From positions 1 to 64,000 of the forward strand of contig JAEYSX010000003.1 of assembly GCA_023434325.1 (NCBI GenBank): 64,000 bases of DNA, given 5' to 3'. The stretch comes from Candidatus Parcubacteria bacterium (lineage in GTDB: Bacteria > Patescibacteriota > Saccharimonadia > Saccharimonadales > UBA4665). How positions within the stretch are numbered: the first letter of the stretch is position 1; each line of letters begins with the position of its first letter. Shown in pieces: positions 51,259 through 60,512 of this stretch. The notes beneath the pieces were generated by a model. That model made no database searches, was not told where the DNA came from, and saw only the letters and a program-made list of their open reading frames with translations. The position numbers were made by a program, and so were the translations under genes.

Positions 51259-51809
51259 TTAAGGCCGGTGCCGCTGATAAGCTTGTTGTAGTCTGGGATC
51301 TGATCGCGGAAGAGCGTGCGGATGGTGTTGGTGTTGCCCTTGAATGTGCCGCCGCCGCAAGTGGATGTCCAAAACTTTTGTACGGTAGCCGAACCGGTAA
51401 TAATCTCGAAGGTGTAGACCCTGCCGGTCGGACAAAAACCGCGGCTGTCCTCTAACGCTTTATTGTCGTTGCCCTTGGTGTAGCCCTGCAGGTCGAGTGC
51501 ACGCAAAAAGGTGGCGTAGGCGTTCTCGTTACTGGGGTACGACCGGGTTTCGCGAACGTCGTTCTCGTACCCGTGGATCAGCTGAAAGACGTTGGCAGAG
51601 CGGCCGATGGTAATCGTGGCCGAGCGGTGTTCTTGGTTGGCGTTTACCCTTCCGGATACCGTCATGCGGACGACCGTCTGCGTTTTGGCGTAATCGACCA
51701 TCTCTGTTTGCACGGCGGGGCGTCCGCCGCCGGTCAGGCCGCGAATAACCAAAATAAACACCACAATTACGAGGGAAACGATACCGAGGAATGCCAAAAA
51801 GTATTTCAT
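51255..51809 (-). CDS. Membrane-anchored extracytoplasmic protein, unknown
   Basis: 184 residues. A hydrophobic N-terminal helix (residues 3-25) is followed by an extracytoplasmic domain with two Cys (GFCPTGRVY and TSTCGGGT) that may pair. No family recognised. Its stop overlaps that of the 51022 gene by 2 nt. Confidence 0.68.
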   Translation of the reverse strand: MKYFLAFLGIVSLVIVVFILVIRGLTGGGRPAVQTEMVDYAKTQTVVRMTVSGRVNANQEHRSATITIGRSANVFQLIHGYENDVRETRSYPSNENAYATFLRALDLQGYTKGNDNKALEDSRGFCPTGRVYTFEIITGSATVQKFWTSTCGGGTFKGNTNTIRTLFRDQIPDYNKLISGTGLN

Positions 51810-51868
51810 CTACACACAACACCTGTTGTTATGAGCATAATTATACCACAATGATGCAAAAGAATCAA

Positions 51869-52297
51869 TTACTTGTAATGGTTTTCGTACTCGTCAAGCA
51901 CTTTGTCGTCGGGATCCATCATGGCGTACTGGCTACGCTCGGCCAGGTCGATCCACGCATAGCCGTCGTGCTCTTCGCTGAGCGTCACCTTGTCGGTTAC
52001 TGCATCGCACACCATAAACACCGCCACGACTTGGTGTGCAGCACCTTGGATTTTTGGCCACCACTCGCCTACGTACAGCGGGCGCCTTGGGACAATCTCT
52101 AGGCCAACCTCTTCTTTGACTTCTCTTTTGAGCGCGTCAAAAAAGCTTTCGCCCGGGTTGAGGCGGCCGCCGGGCAGTCCGTACAGATTGGCCTGCGTGT
52201 TGGTGTGATGCGTGGACGATTCGCGGACAAGCAGCACCTTGCCCTCTTTGTTAACAATGACGGCTTTGGCGGCGACGTTGAGGATTGGGTTGTTCAT
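51869..52297 (-). CDS. Nudix hydrolase
   Basis: 142 residues. The Nudix box GGRLNPGESFFDALKREVKEEVGLE matches GX5EX7REUXEEXGU. Cleaves nucleoside diphosphate-X compounds; substrate unknown. No extra domain. Confidence 0.9.
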   Translation of the reverse strand: MNNPILNVAAKAVIVNKEGKVLLVRESSTHHTNTQANLYGLPGGRLNPGESFFDALKREVKEEVGLEIVPRRPLYVGEWWPKIQGAAHQVVAVFMVCDAVTDKVTLSEEHDGYAWIDLAERSQYAMMDPDDKVLDEYENHYK

Positions 52298-52334
52298 GTA
52301 TGTAGACTAACACATATAGCGCGGACTGGGGCGA

Positions 52335-52760
52335 CTACTCAAGATCGAGCGTTTTGAGGCCGGTGCCTACATCCAGCTTGCGCCGGGTTGGCTGGTAGGC
52401 ACGGTGGACAAACAGCTCTAGCGTGGCGCCCACCGTTAAGTCCTTAACGTGTCCACCAACAGCCTGAAACTCGTGGTCGCTCAGCACGCCGTGCAGATGA
52501 AACATAAATTTTCCCTCGTCATCGTACGCAAGGTTGCCCGTCAGCGAAACGACCTCGCGCAAGCCGTCAAACTGCCGCCACCGGTACTCTTGCTTTTCTA
52601 GATCGTAAAAACCGAGTGTCGCCTCTAATGCGGCGCCGAGGCCACTTACCCATGCACCCTCGATCTTGGTCTCGGCCGCAAACCGCTCGAGCGACTCGGC
52701 CAGCTTGTCACCCATGTCCAAACGAATCAGATAGTTATACCCGTCAAAGTTGTATGTCAT
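52335..52760 (-). CDS. PPC-domain (DUF296) DNA-binding-like protein
   Basis: 141 residues, the full length of a PPC/DUF296 domain. DKLAESLERFAAETKIEGAW, SGLGAALEATLGFYDL and HLHGVLSDHEFQAVGGH are the family motifs, including the His residues that bind metal in archaeal relatives. Begins just after the polA stop (ATG 3 nt later), so it is in the polA operon. Confidence 0.88.
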   Translation of the reverse strand: MTYNFDGYNYLIRLDMGDKLAESLERFAAETKIEGAWVSGLGAALEATLGFYDLEKQEYRWRQFDGLREVVSLTGNLAYDDEGKFMFHLHGVLSDHEFQAVGGHVKDLTVGATLELFVHRAYQPTRRKLDVGTGLKTLDLE

Positions 52761-52763
52761 ACC

Positions 52764-55292
52764 TTAGAGCTCGCCCCAGTTGGAGCCGGTGCTGACGTCT
52801 ACTTTGAGGCTTACTGGGAGGGGGTGGATGGATTCCATGGTTTCTTTGAGGAGCTGAGCGACCTGCTCGGCGTTGGCGGCCGGGCATTCTACCAGAATGC
52901 TGTCGTGGATTTGCAGGAGCTGCTCGCCTAGGCCGTCTAGCTTCTCTTCTACCTTGAGCATGGCGATCTTCATGAGGTCGGCTTCGGCACCCTGGATCGG
53001 CATGTTCATGACAAAGCGCTTGGCGCCCTCGCGCACCATAAAGTTGCTGCTTTTGAGGTCGGGCGTGGGGCGGCGGCGGCCAAACATGGTCTCGACATAC
53101 CCTTGCTCGCGCGACTGCTCCACAATCGTATCGATGTATTTGCGGGTTTTGGCGCGCAACTGGAAGTATTTGTCGATGAACTCGCGCGCTTGCTCAAACG
53201 TCATGCCTGCAGCAATAGCCAGGCCGTGCGGGCTCATGCCATACAAGATGCCAAAGTTAACCACCTTGGCGTGGCGGCGCATGTCTTTGTCCACCGCCTC
53301 TGGCGCGACGCCGTACAGCTGGGCGGCGGTTTTGGTGTGGATGTCCTCGTCTTTGTTAAAGGCCTCGATCATATCGTCTTCGCCGGCCATTACGGCGCTG
53401 AGGCGCAGCTCGAACTGGTTGTAGTCGGCGCTGACAAATACATTGCCCTCGGCGGGCACAAAGGCGCTGCGGATGGCGCGGCCAGTCTCGGTGCGAGTGG
53501 GAATATTTTGCAAGTTGGGATCGCGGCTAGATAGGCGGCCGGTGGCAGCGACATCTAGGTCATAAGTAGTGTGCAGTTTGCCCTGGTCGCCTACCAGCTT
53601 GGGCAGCGTGTCGATGTAGGTGCTTTTGAGCTTGGTCAGCTCGCGGTACTCGAGCACGCTCTCGGCGATCGGATGCAGCGCCTTAAGCTTGGCGAGCTCT
53701 ACCGCGCCAGTGCTGTAGCCGGTCTTACCCTTCTTAACGCCTGCGGTTGGCAAACCCAATTTGTTATACAAAATGTCGCCAAGCTGAATCGGGCTGGCAA
53801 TATTGAACTCTTGCCCGGCCTGCGCGTAAATGCGGCGCTCGATAACGCCGATCTTTTTGGCAAATTCTTTGCTCATATCATTGAGGTACTGGCTGTTAAG
53901 CCGGATGCCACGGTGCTCCATCTTGGCCAGCAGCCAGATGGACGGAAAATCTATCTCTTTGGCGAGCTTTTGTACCTTGGGCAGGTTTTTGAGCTCGGCG
54001 GTTTGGTCTTTGTACGCCTGCCAAATTGCGGCGGTTACTTCACCGGGCTCGGTGGTGTCGACAGGCTGATCCAGTAGGTCAGTTAGCTCGAGCGAGCGCT
54101 CTAAGCTGTTAATCAGGAATGCGCTGATGCGAGTATCGTGCTCTACGTGGCCGCTGCAAGGCAATCCAGCCGCCAAGCAGGCGCGGAATAACCCCTTGAG
54201 GTTGTGGCCGATGAGCGGCTCGGCCAATAGCGCGTCGGCGTCTTTGAGCGGCAGCACACTGTACTCGCCCGGCTTGGCGCTAATCCATAGGCTTTGTGCA
54301 TCGGGGCTCAGCGCGGCTACGCGTGGCTGGCCGGGTTTATAATCACCCGCTGCAAACGCCACTTCCTTGGCCTGCTCCAGCTTATCCTGTGGCTGCTCTA
54401 CCTTGGCAAGATCCTCTTTGCTCATGCGCTCCTCGGCTTGGCGCAGCAGTGTACGGAACTCTAGCTTGCGCAGCATCGCGACAAACTCTGGCGAAACGCC
54501 TTGCTGCAGCTTCATTTCGTCTAGATCAAGCTTGAGCGGCGCGTCCACAAACAGCCGCACTAATTGTTTACTCAGATACGCCATGTCTTTGTCTTTTTCG
54601 AGCTTGGCGCGTAAGCTCGGTTTAAGCTCGTCAAGATGTGCGTACACGCCATCCAAATCATTATATTTGTCGATGAGGTCGAGCGCGGTCTTCTCGCCGA
54701 TGCCGGCTACGCCGGGGATATTGTCGGACGCGTCGCCCTTGAGCGCCTTGACGTCTACCCACTGGTGCGGGCCAACACCGTACTTTTCCTCGAACGATGC
54801 CAGGTTAAACAATTCGATCGAGCTGAGCCCCTTCTTGAGCGTGTAGATATGCGTGTGAGAGTTGACCAACTGCAGTACGTCGAGGTCGCTGGTTACCAGA
54901 TAGGTCTCGATATTTTTGGGCTTGGCTTGGTGGGCAAATGTGGCCATGATGTCGTCGGCCTCATAATCGTCTAGCTCGTACAACGGCCAGCCGAGCGACT
55001 GAAGTAGCTCGCGCAAAATCTCGACTTGGTCGTAAAAGTCCTCGGGCGCGGGTTTGCGGCCACCTTTGTATTGCGGATAGAGCTTAAGCCGCGCGCGGAT
55101 ATTGGTGTGGCGCTTGTCCCACGCAACGCACACATAGTCCGGGTCCAGCTTTTTTACGACCTCTAGCGCCATGACGGCAAAGCCGTATACGCCGCCGGTC
55201 GGTCGCCCGTCCTTAGTACTCAGATTGGGCATGGCGTAATACCCGCGATAAAATACGGATTTACCATCAATAACAACTAGTCGTTTACTCAT
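52764..55292 (-). CDS. polA: DNA polymerase I
   Basis: 842 residues. The N-terminal 5' nuclease contains VIDGKSVFYRGYYAMPNL, YEADDIMATFA and GDASDNIPGVAGIGEKTA. The middle domain keeps the 3'-5' exonuclease fold but lacks its DxE motif, so proofreading is probably absent. The polymerase domain has DYNQFELRLSAV, the O helix RRHAKVVNFGILYGMSPHG and the catalytic Asp of QIHDSILVE. TATAAT ends 7 nt before the ATG. Confidence 0.97.
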   Translation of the reverse strand: MSKRLVVIDGKSVFYRGYYAMPNLSTKDGRPTGGVYGFAVMALEVVKKLDPDYVCVAWDKRHTNIRARLKLYPQYKGGRKPAPEDFYDQVEILRELLQSLGWPLYELDDYEADDIMATFAHQAKPKNIETYLVTSDLDVLQLVNSHTHIYTLKKGLSSIELFNLASFEEKYGVGPHQWVDVKALKGDASDNIPGVAGIGEKTALDLIDKYNDLDGVYAHLDELKPSLRAKLEKDKDMAYLSKQLVRLFVDAPLKLDLDEMKLQQGVSPEFVAMLRKLEFRTLLRQAEERMSKEDLAKVEQPQDKLEQAKEVAFAAGDYKPGQPRVAALSPDAQSLWISAKPGEYSVLPLKDADALLAEPLIGHNLKGLFRACLAAGLPCSGHVEHDTRISAFLINSLERSLELTDLLDQPVDTTEPGEVTAAIWQAYKDQTAELKNLPKVQKLAKEIDFPSIWLLAKMEHRGIRLNSQYLNDMSKEFAKKIGVIERRIYAQAGQEFNIASPIQLGDILYNKLGLPTAGVKKGKTGYSTGAVELAKLKALHPIAESVLEYRELTKLKSTYIDTLPKLVGDQGKLHTTYDLDVAATGRLSSRDPNLQNIPTRTETGRAIRSAFVPAEGNVFVSADYNQFELRLSAVMAGEDDMIEAFNKDEDIHTKTAAQLYGVAPEAVDKDMRRHAKVVNFGILYGMSPHGLAIAAGMTFEQAREFIDKYFQLRAKTRKYIDTIVEQSREQGYVETMFGRRRPTPDLKSSNFMVREGAKRFVMNMPIQGAEADLMKIAMLKVEEKLDGLGEQLLQIHDSILVECPAANAEQVAQLLKETMESIHPLPVSLKVDVSTGSNWGEL

Positions 55293-55329
55293 GGTAGCTA
55301 TTATACCTGTTTGGCGGTATAAGTGTTAT

Positions 55330-55902
55330 TTAGCCGAAGACACGCTGAACATCCTCCGGCCAACCATCCAAAAAACTGGGAGTAAGGGGGGCCACGCCAA
55401 TTGCATGCCGACCATACGGCCCGGACGCATCCAACGCATCCATTGCGGCACCGCCTAAGACGGCGATAGTCAGAAATCGCTCTTCGCCCTCTACCCTATA
55501 TTCCCGACCCTTAGCAACGCCTGGCTGTGAAGAGTCATAGAACGTGATGCGTCGAAGCGAATGATAACCGCCGTCCTCCTCGGATGCCCTACGCCGCAAA
55601 AGTGTGTATGCGGCCTCGTCGCTGCCAATATCACCTGCAGGCTCGCCCACAGCTGCGGTATGTAAGATGTTTACTGTTGAGAGGCGGGTATGCGCACCCC
55701 TCACGAACACCTGGAACCCCCTTAGTGGTCCAGAACCTTCTCCTGAGAGTTGAGATTCCCATTCATCTCCCCCCATCTCACCCCTACATTCATAAGTGGG
55801 CTTCGTCAGGATTTCATCTATAAGACCTAAAAAAGAGGCAACAGACTCTCTTTTGGCCTCCAAAATTTCTAAATTTTCTTTATAAATTCTTGCTTCGCTC
55901 AT
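55330..55902 (-). CDS. Unknown protein, paralog A of a tandem pair
   Basis: 190 residues from the ATG at 55902, which follows GGTGGGAG; the upstream frame to 55926 is not needed. Shared with the 55952 gene: PTYECRG, AYTLLRRRAS...SLRRI, LTIAVLGGAAMDA and DVQRVFG. No signal peptide or known domain. The two genes are adjacent (49-nt gap) in the same direction. Confidence 0.72.
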   Translation of the reverse strand: MSEARIYKENLEILEAKRESVASFLGLIDEILTKPTYECRGEMGGDEWESQLSGEGSGPLRGFQVFVRGAHTRLSTVNILHTAAVGEPAGDIGSDEAAYTLLRRRASEEDGGYHSLRRITFYDSSQPGVAKGREYRVEGEERFLTIAVLGGAAMDALDASGPYGRHAIGVAPLTPSFLDGWPEDVQRVFG

Positions 55903-55951
55903 GATTAAATCTCCCACCTTACACATTTGTTACATATCTTGGCCTTCGGAA

Positions 55952-56563
55952 TCAGCCCCCGCCGGGCGGGTCAAAGACGCGCTGGATATCGGCGCACCAG
56001 GCAGTAAATTGATCGGGGTCAAGTGGAGCCTCCCGATATGTACCCTCTTGCCCACTTCTCACGCCCTGCGAGGCGTCTATGGCAACGCTGCCTAAAGTAG
56101 TTAAGGTAAAGATACGAGTCTCTTCTGGGTTGTTATGAATCTCGGCACGATAGTGACTAGCGTAACGCGCACCTTTGCCCGGCGCTCCTGGCAGTCGAAT
56201 ACGACGAAGCGAATCGCAGCGACCATCGCCCACTGCTGCCTCGCGCTGGATGACAGTGTAAGATGCAGCCCCGCTCCGTAGCCGGGCAAGCGAAGTACCG
56301 GTCAATTCCTCGTACCTATCCCTCGCCTCGTCCAGCTCTTCCCAGGTTGACGCTACAAACCCCTGCGCGGCTATAGACAACCCAGGGTGTGGTTGCCCCA
56401 AGTTCTGAGACCAACCATCCCAACCGTCCTGGGTTATGTAGCCGCGGAACTCATAAGTCGGATCTAGGAAGCTTGCGTCAAGAAACCTTCGCAGATCCCT
56501 CGTCGCCTTTCTGGTCTGACGTAATGTTTCTAGATTAGCATCAAAAAATTCACCTCTGCCCAT
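55952..56563 (-). CDS. Unknown protein, paralog B of a tandem pair
   Basis: 203 residues. Conserved positions against paralog A are PTYEFRG (PTYECRG), SYTVIQREAAVGDGRCDSLRRI, TLTTLGSVAIDA and DIQRVFD. The ribosome binding site (GGTGGGAGAT) is the same as for paralog A, suggesting the duplication included the upstream region. No known domain. Confidence 0.74.
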   Translation of the reverse strand: MGRGEFFDANLETLRQTRKATRDLRRFLDASFLDPTYEFRGYITQDGWDGWSQNLGQPHPGLSIAAQGFVASTWEELDEARDRYEELTGTSLARLRSGAASYTVIQREAAVGDGRCDSLRRIRLPGAPGKGARYASHYRAEIHNNPEETRIFTLTTLGSVAIDASQGVRSGQEGTYREAPLDPDQFTAWCADIQRVFDPPGGG

Positions 56564-56805
56564 AAGGATCTCCCACCTAAATAGGTATATTTACAGCTGC
56601 CCCAATGTATTGTTGGGTAAAGCAGCGCTATTCGCGTAGGCACCCAGCATACACAATGTCGCCCCGTTGAGCAAGCGCTTGATCAAACCGCGCCGCGACT
56701 GGGCAGACACGTTCTGCCCCTCTTTACGCAACACACAAGTCTGATCCACGTTCGGGATCGGCGTCCAAACCACCCGCTCTACATCGCCACCCTACCTAAT
56801 CATTG
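56564..56805. other. Intergenic region, possible upstream region of paralog B
   Basis: About 240 bp. A GTG-initiated 60-codon frame (56591-56773) fits the gap but has no convincing ribosome binding site. Otherwise I see only the 56806 gene terminator zone, with no clear hairpin. Confidence 0.45.
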
Positions 56806-57234
56806 CTATGTCTGACTTTGGTCAGTTCGCGATAATATCGTATTGGCCAAGGCACTTACAACCACCGCCCGCTCCTCGACCTCTGCGCTCAATGCTTCGC
56901 CGTATACCGCCCGAAATTCCTGCATCTGGGCCGCCATTTCCGCGTCATCCACTTCCATACTCTTGGCGGTTGGGTCATCGCACATTTCACGCATCGCATA
57001 TTCTGGCATAGGCCCCACAGCCACAAAGCTCACCTTGCCCCCGTCAGGAAGCGCGCCATCCTTTTCACTGACAACCGCAAAGCGAGGTGGTTCATGATCA
57101 TCACGAAAAACCCACGCGTTCGGCATATCTGAGTAGGTTATTGCATCGGGATACCACTGTACGCCTGGGTCTAGAGCTAGGTGTCTTGCTACTTCACTTA
57201 TTTGGGGAACTTCTGATGATTTCAGGCGGGCCAT
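56806..57234 (-). CDS. Hypothetical soluble protein
   Basis: 142 residues from the ATG at 57234, which is preceded by GAGGATATGT. It contains a strand-rich section (WVFRDDHEPPRFAVVSEK; KVSFVAVGPMPEYAMREM) and a C-terminal helix. No known family. Confidence 0.65.
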   Translation of the reverse strand: MARLKSSEVPQISEVARHLALDPGVQWYPDAITYSDMPNAWVFRDDHEPPRFAVVSEKDGALPDGGKVSFVAVGPMPEYAMREMCDDPTAKSMEVDDAEMAAQMQEFRAVYGEALSAEVEERAVVVSALANTILSRTDQSQT

Positions 57235-57321
57235 ACATATCCTCACATAATTTACTAACAATCTAAAATCTTACATGGTAGAAAAACCTAAAGCAAGAGG
57301 GAGGGAGTAGTCCTGTGCACG

Positions 57322-58668
57322 TTATCGCTTAAATCGAACCGTCACACCATTGCGACTGCGCGGTGTTCTTTTTGCAGGGACATCCGAATACAGGGCAAAG
57401 CGGCGGCGCGATGCCAAACCGTTATCGACATCAGCGGGGTCGGTCGACCGACTCTGGTCATAGCGGATGTTGCCTGGTGGAATGCCCATCTCATACAACT
57501 GGCCCGTAAGCGTTCGCCTGGTAATCGCCGGGTAATCCAACATACAGAGCGCGCCGTCTGTCGGGCAGCCTTCTTCTGTGTATGGCTCGTCACGGATGCC
57601 TAGTTCTATATTTGACTGCTTATGTAACTCTCCTGCAGTCAGTGCGCCAGGATAACGGAACTCCATAACATCCTTGGGCAGCAGCTCGCCGGTAACTTTA
57701 TGAGTCACGGGGTCGATAATGCCCTTTTTAAGCATTAACTTCAGCGCCATCGCAGAGCTACCGGAAAGTAACTTTCTTTCTTCGGCGGTCAATTGCGACA
57801 AATTCTTACCCTGAAGTTCTGCTGGGATTGTAAGCTTGGGAACCTTAACTTGGTGGCCAAACGTGTCGAGCGTTGCCGAAAATCCGATATCAATGTCAAC
57901 GACAGCTTGAGCAAGTACACGCGCCCGCTCGGCCGCATCAGTTATACCTTCTCGGTCAAGGATCTGATTTACACCTTTTGCCAATATTTGCTCATTTGGT
58001 CCGCGACTACCAAGGTTTGGCTGAGACGAACATGAAATTAATGCATATCGCATTTTCTCGCCGAAGACTGGATGCGTGATCTCTAGCGTCGTAACCGCCA
58101 GCGCGCTGTCAGCGCCGTTCATCATTACGTCAACCGCGTCCACTCCCTCGGGCAGATCGCGCTCTGCAATAACAAATGTCGATGCTGCAGCCACCTTATT
58201 AAACATTGTCTGATCGCCGCCATGCTCATCTTTGGCCACAAATGGCGCGTAGCTATCCTCATCCGCCATAAATGCGACTTCATTATTAGTCGGGGTGATG
58301 ACGAACCTCGGATTGCCGCCCAAACCCAAAATCGTGTTGGCGCCCGAGCAGTTACGCTCCCGGCGCGCATCGTTGCTTATTAACACGTTCGCCAAACCAC
58401 AGGCGCTTAGCGTACATTCAACACCTGGAACATCACAACCTCTGGGTTCTTTGCTTTGTACGAGAGTATTGCCGAGCACGCGTATTGTCGTATCGCGTTG
58501 AGACTCTTTGGTATACTCAAGCCCCAAAGTCGTGCCATGAAATTGCAGCTCTACGCCCACGCGAGTATCAAACGCTTCGCCTCGCAGTTCTTTTGGGGGC
58601 ATTTGTTCTGTCGTGCCAAAGACATTGGCGGCCTGTTCTAGGGTCAAATGTAATTTGGGGCCTGTCAT
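57322..58668 (-). CDS. Possible degenerate YfiH/laccase-domain (DUF152)-like protein with extra N-terminal domain
   Basis: 448 residues; AAAGGAGAG precedes the ATG. The C-terminal part, LDYPAITRRTLTGQLYEMGI then NGLASRRR, resembles the YfiH/YlmD ending (domain ending in SYRRD), and NGADSALAVTTLEITHP resembles the region of the family ADC motif. The three catalytic ligands of true YfiH (His, Cys, His) are not seen. The N-terminal 150 residues match nothing I know. The family call is weak; an unrelated fold is possible. Confidence 0.5.
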   Translation of the reverse strand: MTGPKLHLTLEQAANVFGTTEQMPPKELRGEAFDTRVGVELQFHGTTLGLEYTKESQRDTTIRVLGNTLVQSKEPRGCDVPGVECTLSACGLANVLISNDARRERNCSGANTILGLGGNPRFVITPTNNEVAFMADEDSYAPFVAKDEHGGDQTMFNKVAAASTFVIAERDLPEGVDAVDVMMNGADSALAVTTLEITHPVFGEKMRYALISCSSQPNLGSRGPNEQILAKGVNQILDREGITDAAERARVLAQAVVDIDIGFSATLDTFGHQVKVPKLTIPAELQGKNLSQLTAEERKLLSGSSAMALKLMLKKGIIDPVTHKVTGELLPKDVMEFRYPGALTAGELHKQSNIELGIRDEPYTEEGCPTDGALCMLDYPAITRRTLTGQLYEMGIPPGNIRYDQSRSTDPADVDNGLASRRRFALYSDVPAKRTPRSRNGVTVRFKR

Positions 58669-58771
58669 ATGCTCTCCTTTAAGGGTACGTCGTTAGCTTA
58701 TTGGAGTTTAATATAGCACTATAAAATAATAACGAGTTCAACACAAGTCGCGGTCAGGACAACCGCGAGGA

Positions 58772-59857
58772 TTACGATACGCGGTTTTGGAGGGCGTGAG
58801 CGATGTCTTTTAAGAAGTCTGTGCCGTCTTGGCTCCACATGCCTTGCGCGTCGTCGAGCGAATCGAGCGCTTTTTGTAGCTCGGTCTCGGCAAGTTTTTG
58901 AGCAAAGGTAAGCGCGCCGGAGTCTTTGATTATCTGCTTGCACTTCTCAAAATCCTCGGCCGTAAGACTCTGATCGCCCAAGCTTTGCCGTAAGAATTGC
59001 TGATCAGCGGGCGCTGCATGCTGCATCGCGTACAAAACCAGCATCGTTCCCTTGCCTTCGCGGATATCGTCCCCTGGCGTCTTGCCCAAGTCTTTCTCGG
59101 CACCAAAAATACCCAAAATATCATCGGTAATCTGAAACGCCCTGCCCGTGTGGCGCCCATAGGGCGTAATCGCATCGGTAACTCGGCAGTCGGCACCAGC
59201 AAGCACCATACCAACGTGCAAGGGGTTGATGACGGTATACAGCGCGGTCTTCCACTCTAGTACGCGCTCGATATCCTGCATTGTCGGTTCATCGAGCAGC
59301 TCGTTCATAATATCTAATGTTTGCCCGTGAGCCGTAATTGCCATGGTTCGGTTAGTTATGCTGACAGCCTTTATTCGTAGCTCCGGGTCGGCATCCAGAT
59401 TCGTCAGAATAGTCATGGCGTTGTGTGCACCGGCAATCGCCGCATTGAGCGCCAGGCTAACTCCTGCATGCGCGGCATCACCCTTTAACTTATGCTCACG
59501 GTGGTAAGTCTCGGCCAACTTGTGCGCGGCGGGTTTGCCGCGGCGCAGCGCCGAACGGTCTTGAATATCGTCTATCACGAGCATGTAGGCGTGCAGCATT
59601 TCGATTGCCCGGGCCGCGCGAACGATCATTGCGGTGTTTGTGCCGCCGCACATTTCGTACCCGGCCATAACCAACCCGCCACGAATGCGCTTGCCGCCGC
59701 GCGCAAGCATATCCAAAAATAACTCTACCTCTGTTTCTAAGACGCGCTGACCGTACTGCTCTAACGTCGATTGTCGAGCAGCCTCGGCTGATGCGGCAAT
59801 ATCGGCATTAATCAGTTGTTTGTATTGAGCGAGTTTGGCAAGAGAGGCGTTGCTCAT
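58772..59857 (-). CDS. Polyprenyl diphosphate synthase
   Basis: 361 residues. Condenses isopentenyl diphosphate into long-chain isoprenoids. The first aspartate-rich motif is VIDDIQDRSALRRGKPA and the second ITDDILGIFG, both intact. Which chain length it makes cannot be read from sequence. Starts by an ATGA overlap with the upstream kinase gene. Confidence 0.93.
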   Translation of the reverse strand: MSNASLAKLAQYKQLINADIAASAEAARQSTLEQYGQRVLETEVELFLDMLARGGKRIRGGLVMAGYEMCGGTNTAMIVRAARAIEMLHAYMLVIDDIQDRSALRRGKPAAHKLAETYHREHKLKGDAAHAGVSLALNAAIAGAHNAMTILTNLDADPELRIKAVSITNRTMAITAHGQTLDIMNELLDEPTMQDIERVLEWKTALYTVINPLHVGMVLAGADCRVTDAITPYGRHTGRAFQITDDILGIFGAEKDLGKTPGDDIREGKGTMLVLYAMQHAAPADQQFLRQSLGDQSLTAEDFEKCKQIIKDSGALTFAQKLAETELQKALDSLDDAQGMWSQDGTDFLKDIAHALQNRVS

Positions 59858-60471
59858 CGCACATTAAGTACGCGACGTACCTCCGCTAAGAATGCCTCGC
59901 GGTCGGCAGTATTGTTGGTAACGCGAACAGTCGCATGCGCCTTAACGTACGATACGTTCATCTGCACTTCTTCGGAAATTCCCGGCTGAGGCTGCCATTG
60001 GGCATCCTCTTGCTCTTTAAACTCTGCGAGAGTCGTTGGCAGCTCGCCATCACGCATGTACGTAAGCGACCGCTGGTGACGGATTTCGTCGTCGGCGTCG
60101 ATCCACAGCATTTCGCCGCCGTTAGCGAGGATAAAATCTACCTCGATTGGCGCGCGAATACTATGAAGAACCACGCCCTTAAACTGCTTGCCTTTGGCTC
60201 TTTCGGTCTCGAATCGCTTGAGCGCTTCGCGCAATACAAAATCGGCGCCATACTGGCTGCGCAGCCAGTTGGATGTCTCGGTGGTGTTGGCGCGCGAGAT
60301 CGGGTCCGGCTTGTCCTTGTGACGCTCGCGGGTATACTCGCGCACGATATCGCCCAGCGATACTGCCATATAGCCGGCATCAACCAGCATGTCGGCAACA
60401 GTGTCCTTGCCGGCCCGCGGCAAGGCACCAATACCTATAATTTCGTAATCTACGTTTGACCTATTGCTCAT
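59854..60471 (-). CDS. P-loop kinase, UPF0200/dCMP-kinase-like (copy 1)
   Basis: 205 residues. The P-loop GALPRAGKDTVADML and SLGDIVREYTRERH match archaeal UPF0200 and dephospho-CoA-kinase-type proteins; VVLHSIRAPIEVDFILA follows in the usual place. Substrate unknown. TACAAT (rc 60480-60485) ends 8 nt before the ATG. Confidence 0.78.
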   Translation of the reverse strand: MSNRSNVDYEIIGIGALPRAGKDTVADMLVDAGYMAVSLGDIVREYTRERHKDKPDPISRANTTETSNWLRSQYGADFVLREALKRFETERAKGKQFKGVVLHSIRAPIEVDFILANGGEMLWIDADDEIRHQRSLTYMRDGELPTTLAEFKEQEDAQWQPQPGISEEVQMNVSYVKAHATVRVTNNTADREAFLAEVRRVLNVR

Positions 60472-60512
60472 TGGATCCTATTGTATCGTAAACACCCTCG
60501 ATTAGGAGTGGT

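Noticed and set aside
56591..56773. 60-codon GTG-started frame between two unknown genes
   Set aside because: No ribosome binding site, no in-frame ATG and a length expected by chance; kept only as a note in the intergenic entry.
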